The notes below the pieces were generated by a model, which was given only the letters and a program-made list of their open reading frames with translations, had not been told where the DNA came from and searched no databases. From RGIG426 sp045598065 (lineage in GTDB: Bacteria > Bacillota > Clostridia > Oscillospirales > Acutalibacteraceae), in the NCBI GenBank assembly GCA_045598065.1, contig JAZLLJ010000075.1, forward strand, positions 1 through 15,895: a DNA stretch of 15,895 nucleotides, in the 5' to 3' direction. Of this stretch, positions 1 through 6,632 are shown piece by piece. Made by a program: the position numbers and the translations under genes. The first letter of the stretch is position 1. Every line of letters starts with the position of its first letter.

Positions 1-38
1 AGCGCCTTAAAACACAGATTTTGGATGAAGAACGCGAA

Positions 39-77
39 AAACCGCCTCGACTATACTGGCGTATAGCGGGGCGGTTT
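39..77 (-). terminator. Likely intrinsic terminator of the galU transcript
   Basis: An interrupted hairpin: an outer 8-bp arm (39-46 with 70-77) and an inner 5-bp arm, CTATA at 51-55 with TATAG at 62-66. Read on the minus strand the outer arm ends GGCGGTTTTT, so a short U-run follows the stem, as expected for a Rho-independent terminator. It lies about 95 bases past the galU stop. The opposite strand has no T-run, so minus-strand use is favoured. Whatever lies left of position 1 could also use it. Confidence 0.5.
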
Positions 78-103
78 GACAATGTTCTGCGCCAAAATCT
101 CGT

Positions 104-131
104 GTTCTTAAGGAATACATTCCTTAAGAAC
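104..131. repeat. Perfect 13-bp palindrome downstream of galU
   Basis: The 13 bases at 104-116 are the exact reverse complement of 119-131, with a 2-base spacer (AC). It sits 41 bases past the galU stop. In plus orientation a run of seven T occurs about 20 bases further right (151-157), too far from the stem for a classical terminator. It could be an mRNA 3'-end hairpin, a protein-binding palindrome or a small dispersed repeat. The sequence alone does not decide. Confidence 0.5.
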
Positions 132-171
132 TCCCGGCCAAGTCCTGCTCTTTTTTTATGTGTTGTTATTA

Positions 172-1044
172 TCAGAACGTGGCGACAAGTTCTTTTAAGT
201 ACGTTTTGAAGTCTTCGCCGAGGTCGGGACGGGAGAGGGCAACTTCACAGTTGGCCTGCAAAATGCCGAGCTTGTTGCCCATATCGTAGCGCGTGCCGGT
301 GAACGGAACGCCGGTCATACCGACGGTGCGCGCCAGCATTTTCATTGCGTCGGTGAGTTGAATTTCGCCGCCGGCGCCGGGCGCGGTTTGTTCCAAAATG
401 GGGAAGATGTCCGGTGTCAGCACCACGCGACCGAGGATGGCGTAGGGCGACATTACTTCGTTCGGCTTGGGTTTTTCAATCATATCCGACACGTAAAAAC
501 AACCGTCGCCGGTCGGCTCAATTTTGACCGAGCTGTATTTGCCGATGGCTTCGGCGGATACTTCGTGGATGCCCAAAACGCCTTTGCCGTGTGCCTCAAA
601 CGCGCGGCACAACTGGGCGCAAGCAGGATCTTCGCCGATAATCACATCGTCGCCGTACAGCACGGCAAACGGCTCGTCGCCCACGAAGGATTTCGCGCAC
701 AAAACAGCATGGCCGAGACCTTTGGTTTCTTTTTGACGGATAAAGGTGATGTTGGCAAGGTCGGTAATGCGGCGCACCTCGTCCAAATCGGCCAATTTAC
801 CGGATGCTTCAAGGCGCTGTTCCAACTCCACCGCGTGGTCAAAGTGGTCTTCAATAAGCCCTTTACCGCGGTTGGTGATAATCAAAATATCCTCAATACC
901 CGAGCGGACGGCTTCCTCCACGATATATTGGATCGCAGGGCGGTCCACGATGGGCAGCATTTCTTTGGGCATCACTTTAGAGGCAGGAAGAACGCGTGTA
1001 CCGAGTCCTGCTGCAGGGATAACGGCTTTTTTAACTTTTGCCAT
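172..1044 (-). CDS. galU: UTP--glucose-1-phosphate uridylyltransferase (GalU/GtaB)
   Basis: Makes UDP-glucose from UTP and glucose-1-phosphate in the cytoplasm, supplying glucosylation of envelope polymers and glycolipids. The 290-residue protein begins with the nucleotidyltransferase signature: an AAGLGTR-type loop at about 11-17, then LPASKVMPKEMLP with the conserved Lys27, then VDRPAIQYIVEEA. YGDDVI at about 130-135 and the GGEIQLTDA stretch near 225 are also typical of GalU. Length matches the family (about 290-300). The start is supported by GGAAGG seven bases upstream on the minus strand. It lies 15 bases after the stop of the RING/DUF2628 gene on the same strand, so it is probably the second gene of that transcript. 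A broader sugar-nucleotidyltransferase role cannot be excluded, but the match to GalU is strong along the whole length. Confidence 0.96.
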   Translation of the reverse strand: MAKVKKAVIPAAGLGTRVLPASKVMPKEMLPIVDRPAIQYIVEEAVRSGIEDILIITNRGKGLIEDHFDHAVELEQRLEASGKLADLDEVRRITDLANITFIRQKETKGLGHAVLCAKSFVGDEPFAVLYGDDVIIGEDPACAQLCRAFEAHGKGVLGIHEVSAEAIGKYSSVKIEPTGDGCFYVSDMIEKPKPNEVMSPYAILGRVVLTPDIFPILEQTAPGAGGEIQLTDAMKMLARTVGMTGVPFTGTRYDMGNKLGILQANCEVALSRPDLGEDFKTYLKELVATF

Positions 1045-1059
1045 AACAATACCTTCCTT

Positions 1060-2049
1060 TTATAGTTTCATAAATAGGTTTTCAAGGAAAAATTGAACAA
1101 ACTGGGCAAAAAAGAGCGCGTAAATCGGCAGTCCCAAGGAAACGCCGCCGGCCATGGTGAGCGCCGCGGGATCGGAGCCGATGGCATCTTTGTGTGCACG
1201 CACTTTTTTTAAGCAGGAGTGTTCGTAAATGGCGTTGCCGAACATTCCGAAAAAGATGCTGAGCGCCAAAGAAATCATAAATAACAGCACAACGACGAGT
1301 ACATACCGATACATGGGATGACCGGGAACGGAATACGATTGCAGAGCGGAATAGGTGTCTGCGTAGGAGAGGTTTTGCAATTGCAGTACGTGGATGAAGA
1401 TGTAATCGTTCACCGTGTTTTGCAAAATGGAGAACACCAGCATCAAAAAGCCGGTCAAATAGCATTTGCGGTACAGCAGCCAAAGGGGAGTCAGGAAAAA
1501 GGCTGCCCAATTCCACTTGATTTTTTTGCCGTTTTTTTCAAATTGCTCAAACGTGGGCATATAGTAAGCTTGATTGGTGCCGACAACTTTGGCAACGTCT
1601 GCCGCGCGCTCGCCGTCAATCGGAAGATCGGGATCGACGCCGCCGGTATTTTGAACGGGAACGCGGAAGGGGACGAAAGTGAATTCTCGGAAAGTGCCGT
1701 TGAACGGCGCATCGTTTTGAGAGAATGAGGGATTGTGAACGGTGTCCGGTTCGACCGGACGTCCGCAATGACCGCAAAACTCGGCAAACGCCGGGTTGTC
1801 AAAACCGCAATGTGGGCAACGTTTTGTAGAAAAGCCGGAGACGTTTTTCGATGTATTCTCGTTGCTTTTTGCGTTTTCCCGGGACCATTGGTCGGCAGTC
1901 CCGTGGGTTTCTTCATAATAACAGTGGCCGATTTCGTTGTAGCACGAACGGTGGTGCGGCGCGCCGCATACAGGGCAAACAACGACGTCGTCTTCTTTTT
2001 GGAATCTTTTTTTACAAACGGGGCAAGATTGCCCTTCGGAGAAGAACAT
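1060..2049 (-). CDS. RING-like zinc finger, zinc ribbon and DUF2628-like membrane protein
   Basis: A 329-residue protein of unknown function. The N-terminus carries a RING-like Cys/His array (C9, C12, C25, C28, H32/H33, C36, C43) like the prokaryotic RING family, with an HHRSCYNEIGHCYYEE-type core. A second zinc ribbon follows (C78, C81, C92, C95). After a polar linker comes a DUF2628-like segment, KIKWNWAAFFLTPLWLLYRK at about 176-195, then hydrophobic stretches at about 197-211, 249-270 and 303-324, so the C-terminal half is in the membrane and the zinc fingers are probably cytoplasmic. The ATG at 2049 is chosen because GAAAGGAGG lies nine bases upstream and a promoter sits just behind it. 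The reading frame stays open for another 308 codons upstream, but that stretch lies opposite murD. Its place ahead of galU hints at an envelope role, which is inference only. Confidence 0.88.
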   Translation of the reverse strand: MFFSEGQSCPVCKKRFQKEDDVVVCPVCGAPHHRSCYNEIGHCYYEETHGTADQWSRENAKSNENTSKNVSGFSTKRCPHCGFDNPAFAEFCGHCGRPVEPDTVHNPSFSQNDAPFNGTFREFTFVPFRVPVQNTGGVDPDLPIDGERAADVAKVVGTNQAYYMPTFEQFEKNGKKIKWNWAAFFLTPLWLLYRKCYLTGFLMLVFSILQNTVNDYIFIHVLQLQNLSYADTYSALQSYSVPGHPMYRYVLVVVLLFMISLALSIFFGMFGNAIYEHSCLKKVRAHKDAIGSDPAALTMAGGVSLGLPIYALFFAQFVQFFLENLFMKL

Positions 2050-2081
2050 AAAAAGCCTCCTTTCAAAAGCGGCTACTGTAT

Positions 2082-2110
2082 ATTGTAACTTTTTTGCAGC
2101 GAAGATGCAA
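2082..2110 (-). promoter_or_regulatory. Promoter for the RING/DUF2628-galU transcript
   Basis: On the minus strand, -35 TTGCAT (2105-2110) and -10 TACAAT (2082-2087) are separated by exactly 17 bases, predicting a start near 2075. It points away from the murD promoter, and the two divergent promoters share the gap between the genes. Confidence 0.7.
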
Positions 2111-2158
2111 GCCCCTTTATAAAGATTTATAAAATGTTCACGAATTCCGCATTTTTCG

Positions 2159-2187
2159 TTGCATTTTCGGGGAGTATTCGTTATAAT
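2159..2187 (+). promoter_or_regulatory. Promoter of the murD operon
   Basis: -35 TTGCAT (2159-2164), 17-base spacer, -10 TATAAT (2182-2187). Predicted start near 2194, about 18 bases before the murD ATG, so the 5' leader is very short. Ribosome binding site AAGGGAG at 2197-2203. Confidence 0.75.
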
Positions 2188-2211
2188 AAAAAAGATAAGG
2201 GAGTGTGCGCT

Positions 2212-3597
2212 ATGAACGAAAAGGCTAAGACTTTTTTTGATAATATGAACGGAAAAACCGTGGCGATTTGCGGTATCGGCAAAAACAATCGCCCGGTTAT
2301 CGAACAGTTTTTGAAAGCAGGGGCAAAGGTGCGCGCCTGCGACAAACGCTCGTGGGAGCAATTGGGCGACGTGGCGGAGATGCTTACGAAAAAAGGAGTG
2401 AAACTCTGCCTCGGCGAAACCTATCTCGACAACCTTTCGGACGTCGACCTCATCTTGCGCACGCCCGGTATGAAACCCTATTTGCCGCCGTTCGAAGCGG
2501 CGCGCAAAGTGGGAATTCCCGTCACCTCCGAGATGGAGTTGTTTTTTGACCTGTCGCCGGCGCCTATTTACGCCGTTACCGGTTCGGATGGTAAGACTAC
2601 CACAACCACCATCATTGCAGGATTGCTTGCCGCTTCCGGCAAAACGGTGCATCTCGGCGGCAATATCGGCCGTCCGCTGCTTCCCGTAATTGACGAGGTG
2701 AATCCCGACGACGTGGTGGTGGTGGAACTGTCCAGCTTCCAACTGACGATGATGGAAAAAGCGCCGCACGTAGCGGTGGTCACTAACGTGGCGCCGAACC
2801 ACCTCGATTGGCACAAAGATATGCAGGAGTACATTGATGCAAAACGCAACCTTGTGGCGTATCAGGGCAAGGGCGATCGTGCGGTGTTGAACGCCGATAA
2901 CGACGTGACTGCCGATTTTGCCAAAACCGCTTCCGCCGGGCAGGTGCTGACCTTCTCGCGGAAAGCGCCGCAAGAGGGTGCGTGGTTAAGTGAAGCCGGT
3001 ATGCTGTGCGTGACTGTAAACGGTGAGACAACCGAAGTGGTCGCCGTCTCGGATATCCTTATTCCCGGCGTGCACAACGTGGAAAACTACTTAGCCGCCA
3101 TCGCCGCGACGTGGGGCGAAGTGCCGGTGGAAACGATCGTGGAGTATGCCAAAACGTTCGGCGGCGTGCCGCATCGCAGTGAACTCGTGCGGGTGCGCGG
3201 CGGTGTTAAATGGTATAACGATTCTATCGGCAGCAGTCCGTCGCGTACGATTGCGGGACTCAAATCGTTTGACCGCAAGGTGATTCTTATCGCCGGCGGC
3301 TACGACAAACATATTCCGTATACGCCGCTCGGCGAAGTGGCGAAAGACACGGTGAAATCCGCTATTTTGGTGGGTGCTACGGCGGATGCGATTGAGACCG
3401 CAATTCGTACCTACTCCGATTTGCCGATTATACGGGTGAATTCTATGGCGGAGGCAGTGGAAGAGGCCGACCGTCAGGCGGCGGACGGCGATATCGTCTT
3501 TATGTCGCCGGCATCGGCCAGTTTCGATATGTATACAAACTTCGAGGAGCGAGGCGACTGGTTTAAGTTCCTTGTGATGGCATTACCCGATGCTTAA
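2212..3597 (+). CDS. murD: UDP-N-acetylmuramoyl-L-alanine--D-glutamate ligase (MurD)
   Basis: Adds D-glutamate to UDP-MurNAc-L-Ala with ATP in the cytoplasmic phase of peptidoglycan synthesis. The 461 residues show the Mur ligase layout. An N-terminal Rossmann-like domain begins KTVAICGIGKNN. The ATP loop GSDGKTTTT is at 124-132. The central-domain motif NVAPNHLDWH (about 192-201) and the C-terminal-domain motif YNDSIGSSPSRT (about 335-346) follow. Length fits MurD (about 450). The frame is open for 26 codons before this ATG, but the start at 2212 has AAGGGAG nine bases upstream and a promoter directly behind it, and the extension would overlap that promoter. First gene of a three-gene operon. 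No other mur or division genes lie beside it, so it is away from the classical mra/dcw cluster in this window. Confidence 0.96.
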   Translation: MNEKAKTFFDNMNGKTVAICGIGKNNRPVIEQFLKAGAKVRACDKRSWEQLGDVAEMLTKKGVKLCLGETYLDNLSDVDLILRTPGMKPYLPPFEAARKVGIPVTSEMELFFDLSPAPIYAVTGSDGKTTTTTIIAGLLAASGKTVHLGGNIGRPLLPVIDEVNPDDVVVVELSSFQLTMMEKAPHVAVVTNVAPNHLDWHKDMQEYIDAKRNLVAYQGKGDRAVLNADNDVTADFAKTASAGQVLTFSRKAPQEGAWLSEAGMLCVTVNGETTEVVAVSDILIPGVHNVENYLAAIAATWGEVPVETIVEYAKTFGGVPHRSELVRVRGGVKWYNDSIGSSPSRTIAGLKSFDRKVILIAGGYDKHIPYTPLGEVAKDTVKSAILVGATADAIETAIRTYSDLPIIRVNSMAEAVEEADRQAADGDIVFMSPASASFDMYTNFEERGDWFKFLVMALPDA

Positions 3598-4342
3598 TTT
3601 GTGTAACGAAAAAACGCCGCTCGCTCTCGATATGACCAAAGAGGCAGGAGTGCGTATTGCGGCGCAAATCGATGCTTATGGGCTGTCTCAGCCGTTCTTT
3701 CTCGTGTATAAAGGCGAGGGCGGCAGTGTGCTGTCTGTTTTGGATGGTGCGGCAACGCTTCTTGCCGGCGACGACGTGGAAGAGGCGTTTTGCTTTTTGC
3801 AAATGTCGCCGCAAATCACCTCGCTTCGTGCCGACAGCAAAACGGCAATCGCTTTTGCAACGGCGCGTGGGCTTGATGTCCGCACCGGAAACGTGCTGAA
3901 AGCGCCGACGGGAATGTCCGCAGTGGGCGAAGCGAATGAGGTGGCGCCCTCTGATTACTATCCTTTGGCAAAACGGGTGTTCGGTGAGTCGATGCCGCCG
4001 TTTGACGGGTGGTATGTGGACGTGTCCCACCGTTTGCGGCGCGAAAAATGCCGACTGGTGGGCGTGTGGGACAACGGCGTTCTCGCTTCCGGCGGAATGA
4101 CGGTGGCGGAAACCGAAGAGGCGTGGCTTCTCGGCGCGATTTGTACTGACGAGAGTTATCGCCGTCGCGGATATGCCGCCGCGTGCGTGACGGCGCTTGC
4201 AAGCATAGGACAGGCACGGGGAAAAGCGATTTACATCGCCGCAAAAAACCCCGGCGCACAGCGATTGTATGAGAGTTTAGGCTTTGTCGTCTGCGGAACG
4301 TGGGGGCAAGTAGATTTTTTGGAAAATGAGGGAACTGTATGA
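3590..4342 (+). CDS. GNAT-family N-acetyltransferase
   Basis: A 250-residue protein whose C-terminal half is a GNAT acetyltransferase fold. LGAICTDESYRRRGYAAA includes the acetyl-CoA pyrophosphate loop RRRGYA at 191-196, followed by the alpha-helix and the closing IYIAAKNPGAQRLYESLGF motif with the family's usual Asn/Ala/Tyr pattern. The first 120 or so residues show no motif I recognise and may be a degenerate second GNAT-like half or a substrate domain. Its ATG overlaps the murD stop by 8 bases, and its stop overlaps the next start as ATGA, so it is translationally coupled on both sides. The acceptor is unknown. Position after murD allows a cell-wall precursor, peptide or amino acid, but this is guesswork. 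Confidence 0.85.
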   Translation: MLNLCNEKTPLALDMTKEAGVRIAAQIDAYGLSQPFFLVYKGEGGSVLSVLDGAATLLAGDDVEEAFCFLQMSPQITSLRADSKTAIAFATARGLDVRTGNVLKAPTGMSAVGEANEVAPSDYYPLAKRVFGESMPPFDGWYVDVSHRLRREKCRLVGVWDNGVLASGGMTVAETEEAWLLGAICTDESYRRRGYAAACVTALASIGQARGKAIYIAAKNPGAQRLYESLGFVVCGTWGQVDFLENEGTV

Positions 4343-5613
4343 ACTCGCCGTTTTTTTCTGTAAATGAAAAATTGGCCGCGTTGTCGGAGGAGGCGCTTTT
4401 GCGAGTGAAACCGCAATTCACCCACATCGACGAGGTGGCGGAATATAACGTGCATAAGGTGCTTGCGGCCTTTGCCAAACATCGAGTGAGCGAAAGCCAT
4501 TTTGTCCCGACCACCGGTTATGGCTACGGCGACCGCGGCCGCGATACGCTGGATGCCGTGTTTGCCGAGGTGATGGGCGCGGAAGATGCACTTGTGCGCC
4601 ACAGCATCGTGTCCGGCACGCACGCGATTACCATTGCCCTGTTCGGCGTGCTTCGCCCGGGCGACACGTTGCTTGCCGCGACCGGCGCGCCGTACGATAC
4701 TTTGGAGACCACTATCGGCCACAAACGAGAGGCTGCAGGTTCGCTCAAAGAATTCGGCGTAAACTATGCGGAGGTGCCGCTTAACGCCGAAAAAGCGCCG
4801 GATTTGCCGAAAATTGCCGCCGCACTTTCGGACAAGAGTATCAAAATGGTGCATATTCAACGCTCGCGCGGCTATGATACCCGTCCGTCTTTGAAAATTG
4901 CAGATATCCAAGCGATCATCGACACAGTCAAAGCTGTACGGAACGACGTGTGCGTGTTTGTGGACAACTGCTACGGCGAATTTGCCGAAACGGTGGAGCC
5001 GCCGCAAGTGGGCGCGGATTTGATTGCCGGTTCGCTTATTAAAAATGCCGGCGGCGGTATCGCTCAAAACGGCGGTTATCTCTGCGGTAAGGCAAAATAC
5101 GTGGAACTGTGTGCCGCGCGGATGACGACGCCCGGCCTCGGCAGGGAAGTGGGCGCGTCGCTCGGTCACAACCGTGAGTTGTATATGGGCTTGTTCCACG
5201 CGCCGCAAGTGGTGGGAGAAGCGATGAAAACCGCTGTCTACGCCGCGTCACTGTTTGATTTGCTCGGTTATGACGTATCGCCAAAACCGTTTGACGAGCG
5301 GGGCGATATCATCGAGGTGCTCTTTTGCAAATCGCCCGAAGCACTTTGCTCGTTCTGTCGCGGAATGCAACGCGGCGCACCGGTGGATGCATTTGTGGTG
5401 CCTGAGCCGAGCGAGATGCCCGGCTACGAGTCGCAGGTGATTATGGCGGCAGGCGCATTTACGATGGGTTCGTCTATTGAATTGTCGGCGGATGCGCCGC
5501 TGCGCGAGCCGTTCGCCGCGTTTATGCAAGGCGGACTCAATTTCCATGCCGGCAAACTGGGTGTGCTGCTTGCGGCACAGACGATGCTGGACGACGGGAT
5601 TATTACACTGTAA
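4339..5613 (+). CDS. YnbB-like PLP enzyme (methionine gamma-lyase / aluminium-resistance family)
   Basis: A 424-residue fold-type I PLP enzyme of the family often annotated as aluminium resistance protein or methionine gamma-lyase-like (B. subtilis YnbB). It has the N-terminal VPTTGYGYGDRGRDTLDAVFA stretch, with the HSIVSGTHAI cofactor-site segment and the GDTLLAATGAPYDTLE loop downstream. FVDNCYGEF holds the Asp that should contact the pyridine nitrogen. GSLIKNAGGG has the likely Schiff-base Lys235. Length matches the family (about 410-430). The true substrate is not established for most members, so methionine lysis is only the family name. Third and last gene of the murD operon, sharing an ATGA overlap with the acetyltransferase and followed after 24 bases by a strong terminator. 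Confidence 0.9.
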   Translation: MNSPFFSVNEKLAALSEEALLRVKPQFTHIDEVAEYNVHKVLAAFAKHRVSESHFVPTTGYGYGDRGRDTLDAVFAEVMGAEDALVRHSIVSGTHAITIALFGVLRPGDTLLAATGAPYDTLETTIGHKREAAGSLKEFGVNYAEVPLNAEKAPDLPKIAAALSDKSIKMVHIQRSRGYDTRPSLKIADIQAIIDTVKAVRNDVCVFVDNCYGEFAETVEPPQVGADLIAGSLIKNAGGGIAQNGGYLCGKAKYVELCAARMTTPGLGREVGASLGHNRELYMGLFHAPQVVGEAMKTAVYAASLFDLLGYDVSPKPFDERGDIIEVLFCKSPEALCSFCRGMQRGAPVDAFVVPEPSEMPGYESQVIMAAGAFTMGSSIELSADAPLREPFAAFMQGGLNFHAGKLGVLLAAQTMLDDGIITL

Positions 5614-5637
5614 TCGAATTCATAAAACGGTTATATG

Positions 5638-5667
5638 GAACGGTCGATGTTTCGGCCGTTCTTTTTT
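5638..5667 (+). terminator. Intrinsic terminator of the murD operon
   Basis: A 10-bp stem (5638-5647 with 5652-5661, one G-U pair) with loop TGTT is followed immediately by six T (5662-5667). It starts 24 bases after the stop of the YnbB-like gene. Confidence 0.9.
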
Positions 5668-5675
5668 ATGCCATC

Positions 5676-5723
5676 TTCGACAAAATTCGACAAAACAGAA
5701 ACACAACGTCGATAAAATCGACA
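5676..5723 (+). promoter_or_regulatory. Tandem Spo0A-box-like sites
   Basis: Two exact copies of TTCGACA (5676-5682 and 5686-5692), one helical turn apart, are followed by the near-copy ATCGACA (5717-5723), which is also one arm of the palindrome GTCGAT-AAA-ATCGAC (5708-5722). TTCGACA is the established Spo0A box of Bacillus and Clostridium. A related reverse-oriented TGTCGAT lies at 5874-5880, 17 bases above the -35 of the next promoter. Binding is inferred from sequence only. Confidence 0.45.
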
Positions 5724-5897
5724 AGAAAATGAACTGTATTTTTGTCACATATTGAGAGTGGGCGAAGCGGCGCGGCGAAAAAGCACTGTTTTGAGAACGC
5801 CTTAGTATCAACGCTCTTCAATCTGTAAAGTACTGTCGCTTTCCACGGAGAACACGCGGTTTTGTTCTTATATTGTCGATAATACTCACAAAAAATA
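5724..5897. other. Intergenic region without a recognised gene
   Basis: Together with the flanking sites this makes about 300 bases without a coding sequence (5668-5973). I see no ORF with a ribosome binding site, no tRNA and no clear hairpin RNA. The only notable element is the reverse Spo0A-like TGTCGAT at 5874-5880. A small RNA cannot be excluded. Confidence 0.5.
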
Positions 5898-5926
5898 TTG
5901 ACAAATTATGGAAATTATGATATAAT
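5898..5926 (+). promoter_or_regulatory. Near-perfect extended -10 promoter
   Basis: Consensus -35 TTGACA (5898-5903), 17-base spacer ending in TGA (an extended -10 TGn), and consensus -10 TATAAT (5921-5926). Predicted start about 5933, some 40 bases before the small Cys-rich gene. By sequence it is the strongest promoter in the window. Confidence 0.85.
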
Positions 5927-5973
5927 GCAGACAACCTCGAGGAAGAAATAATTGGAAAAGAGGACCAATCGGA

Positions 5974-6168
5974 ATGTGTGAAATTTGCCATGAAACTCCT
6001 TGCCATTACGGTTGTCCCAATGCGCCGGCGGACAAGTCCCGCCGTATTTGCGCTTGGTGTGACGAGCCGATTTTTGACGACGAGTATTACTGTATTGACG
6101 GCGAAGCCGTGTGCGCCGACTGCGTAGAGGAATGTCGGCGCTACGATGAAGAACGGGAGGCGATGTGA
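5974..6168 (+). CDS. Small Cys-rich zinc-binding-like protein
   Basis: A 64-residue protein with ten cysteines. An N-terminal knuckle (C2, C5, C10, H11, C14) has the pattern MCEICHETPCHYGCPNAP. A second LIM/ribbon-like unit has C26-x2-C29 and C47-x2-C50 separated by an acidic hairpin, and C54 lies in a charged C-terminal helix. Zinc binding is likely. DNA, RNA or protein contact is unknown. AGAGGA lies about nine bases before the ATG. Small proteins of this style are common hypotheticals in Clostridia, often in phage- or plasmid-like gene sets. The next gene starts one base after this stop, so the two form one unit under the strong promoter. Confidence 0.75.
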   Translation: MCEICHETPCHYGCPNAPADKSRRICAWCDEPIFDDEYYCIDGEAVCADCVEECRRYDEEREAM

Positions 6169-6169
6169 G

Positions 6170-6565
6170 GTGGGAAGAAAGTATCAAGCCTTATCGCCGG
6201 ACGGGATGCGTGTGAAAGAACGGCTCGCCGGTTGCATCGAAAAAGCGATTTTGTTGGAGGAACTGACGGAGGAACGGTCGGATATTGCCTCAATGGGGTT
6301 TCCGGAGGAAGAAGAACTGTCGGCGCGCATTACGGCGCTGTTTGAGGATTTGTCTACCTCGCGTCGCGCCGTGGGGAAGCTGATTCACGAAACACCGGAA
6401 CTGACATCGCTTGAACGACGGGTGTTGCGACTTCGATATTTATGTGCCGAGCCGTGGGAAGCCATTTGCGTACGTCTTTGCCGTGAACGGGGATGTGTGT
6501 TTTCAGCCTATCGTCGGGCACTCAACAAACTGGCGGCCATGGAAAACGCCGAAGCGGCAGGATGA
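6170..6565 (+). CDS. Sigma-70 region 4-like / phage-type transcription regulator
   Basis: A 131-residue protein read from GTG at 6170. The first two-thirds are charged and helical (YQALSPDGMRVKERLAG onward). The C-terminal part, LTSLERRVLRLRYLCAEPWEAICVRLC followed by a recognition-helix-like SAYRRALNKLAAM, resembles sigma region 4 and the DUF1492/ArpU/RinA group of phage late regulators. The GTG is preferred because GGGAGG (6155-6160) lies nine bases upstream. An in-frame ATG at 6146 would lack a good site and overlap the preceding gene by 23 bases. No full sigma factor domains are present, so it is more likely a phage-type activator or an orphan regulator. Target genes are not visible. Confidence 0.65.
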   Translation: MGRKYQALSPDGMRVKERLAGCIEKAILLEELTEERSDIASMGFPEEEELSARITALFEDLSTSRRAVGKLIHETPELTSLERRVLRLRYLCAEPWEAICVRLCRERGCVFSAYRRALNKLAAMENAEAAG

Positions 6566-6588
6566 GTCGCTTGCCGAAAAGGAAAAAG

Positions 6589-6625
6589 AAAAGCCGCAGA
6601 GTGAAAATCACTCTGCGGCTTTTTT
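6589..6625. terminator. Bidirectional terminator between convergent genes
   Basis: A perfect 12-bp stem (6593-6604 with 6608-6619), loop AAA, flanked by A-rich sequence on the left and six T on the right (6620-6625), so it can terminate both the sigma-like gene and the convergent trpB. It lies 8 bases beyond the trpB stop. Confidence 0.92.
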
Positions 6626-6632
6626 GACGGAA

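Noticed and set aside
358..1065. Plus-strand reading frame of 235 codons opposite galU
   Set aside because: galU is unmistakable on the other strand. This frame has no family motif.
2134..2211. A 26-codon N-terminal extension of murD
   Set aside because: It overlaps the -35 and -10 elements, lacks a ribosome binding site and falls outside MurD homology.
2050..2973. A 308-codon in-frame extension upstream of the RING/DUF2628 gene on the minus strand
   Set aside because: It lies opposite murD, crosses the divergent promoters and has a composition unlike a protein. The ATG at 2049 has an excellent ribosome binding site and a promoter behind it.
4231..5208. Long minus-strand reading frame opposite the YnbB-like gene
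   Set aside because: Shadow frame. Arg/His-rich composition, no ribosome binding site, fully inside a well-supported gene.
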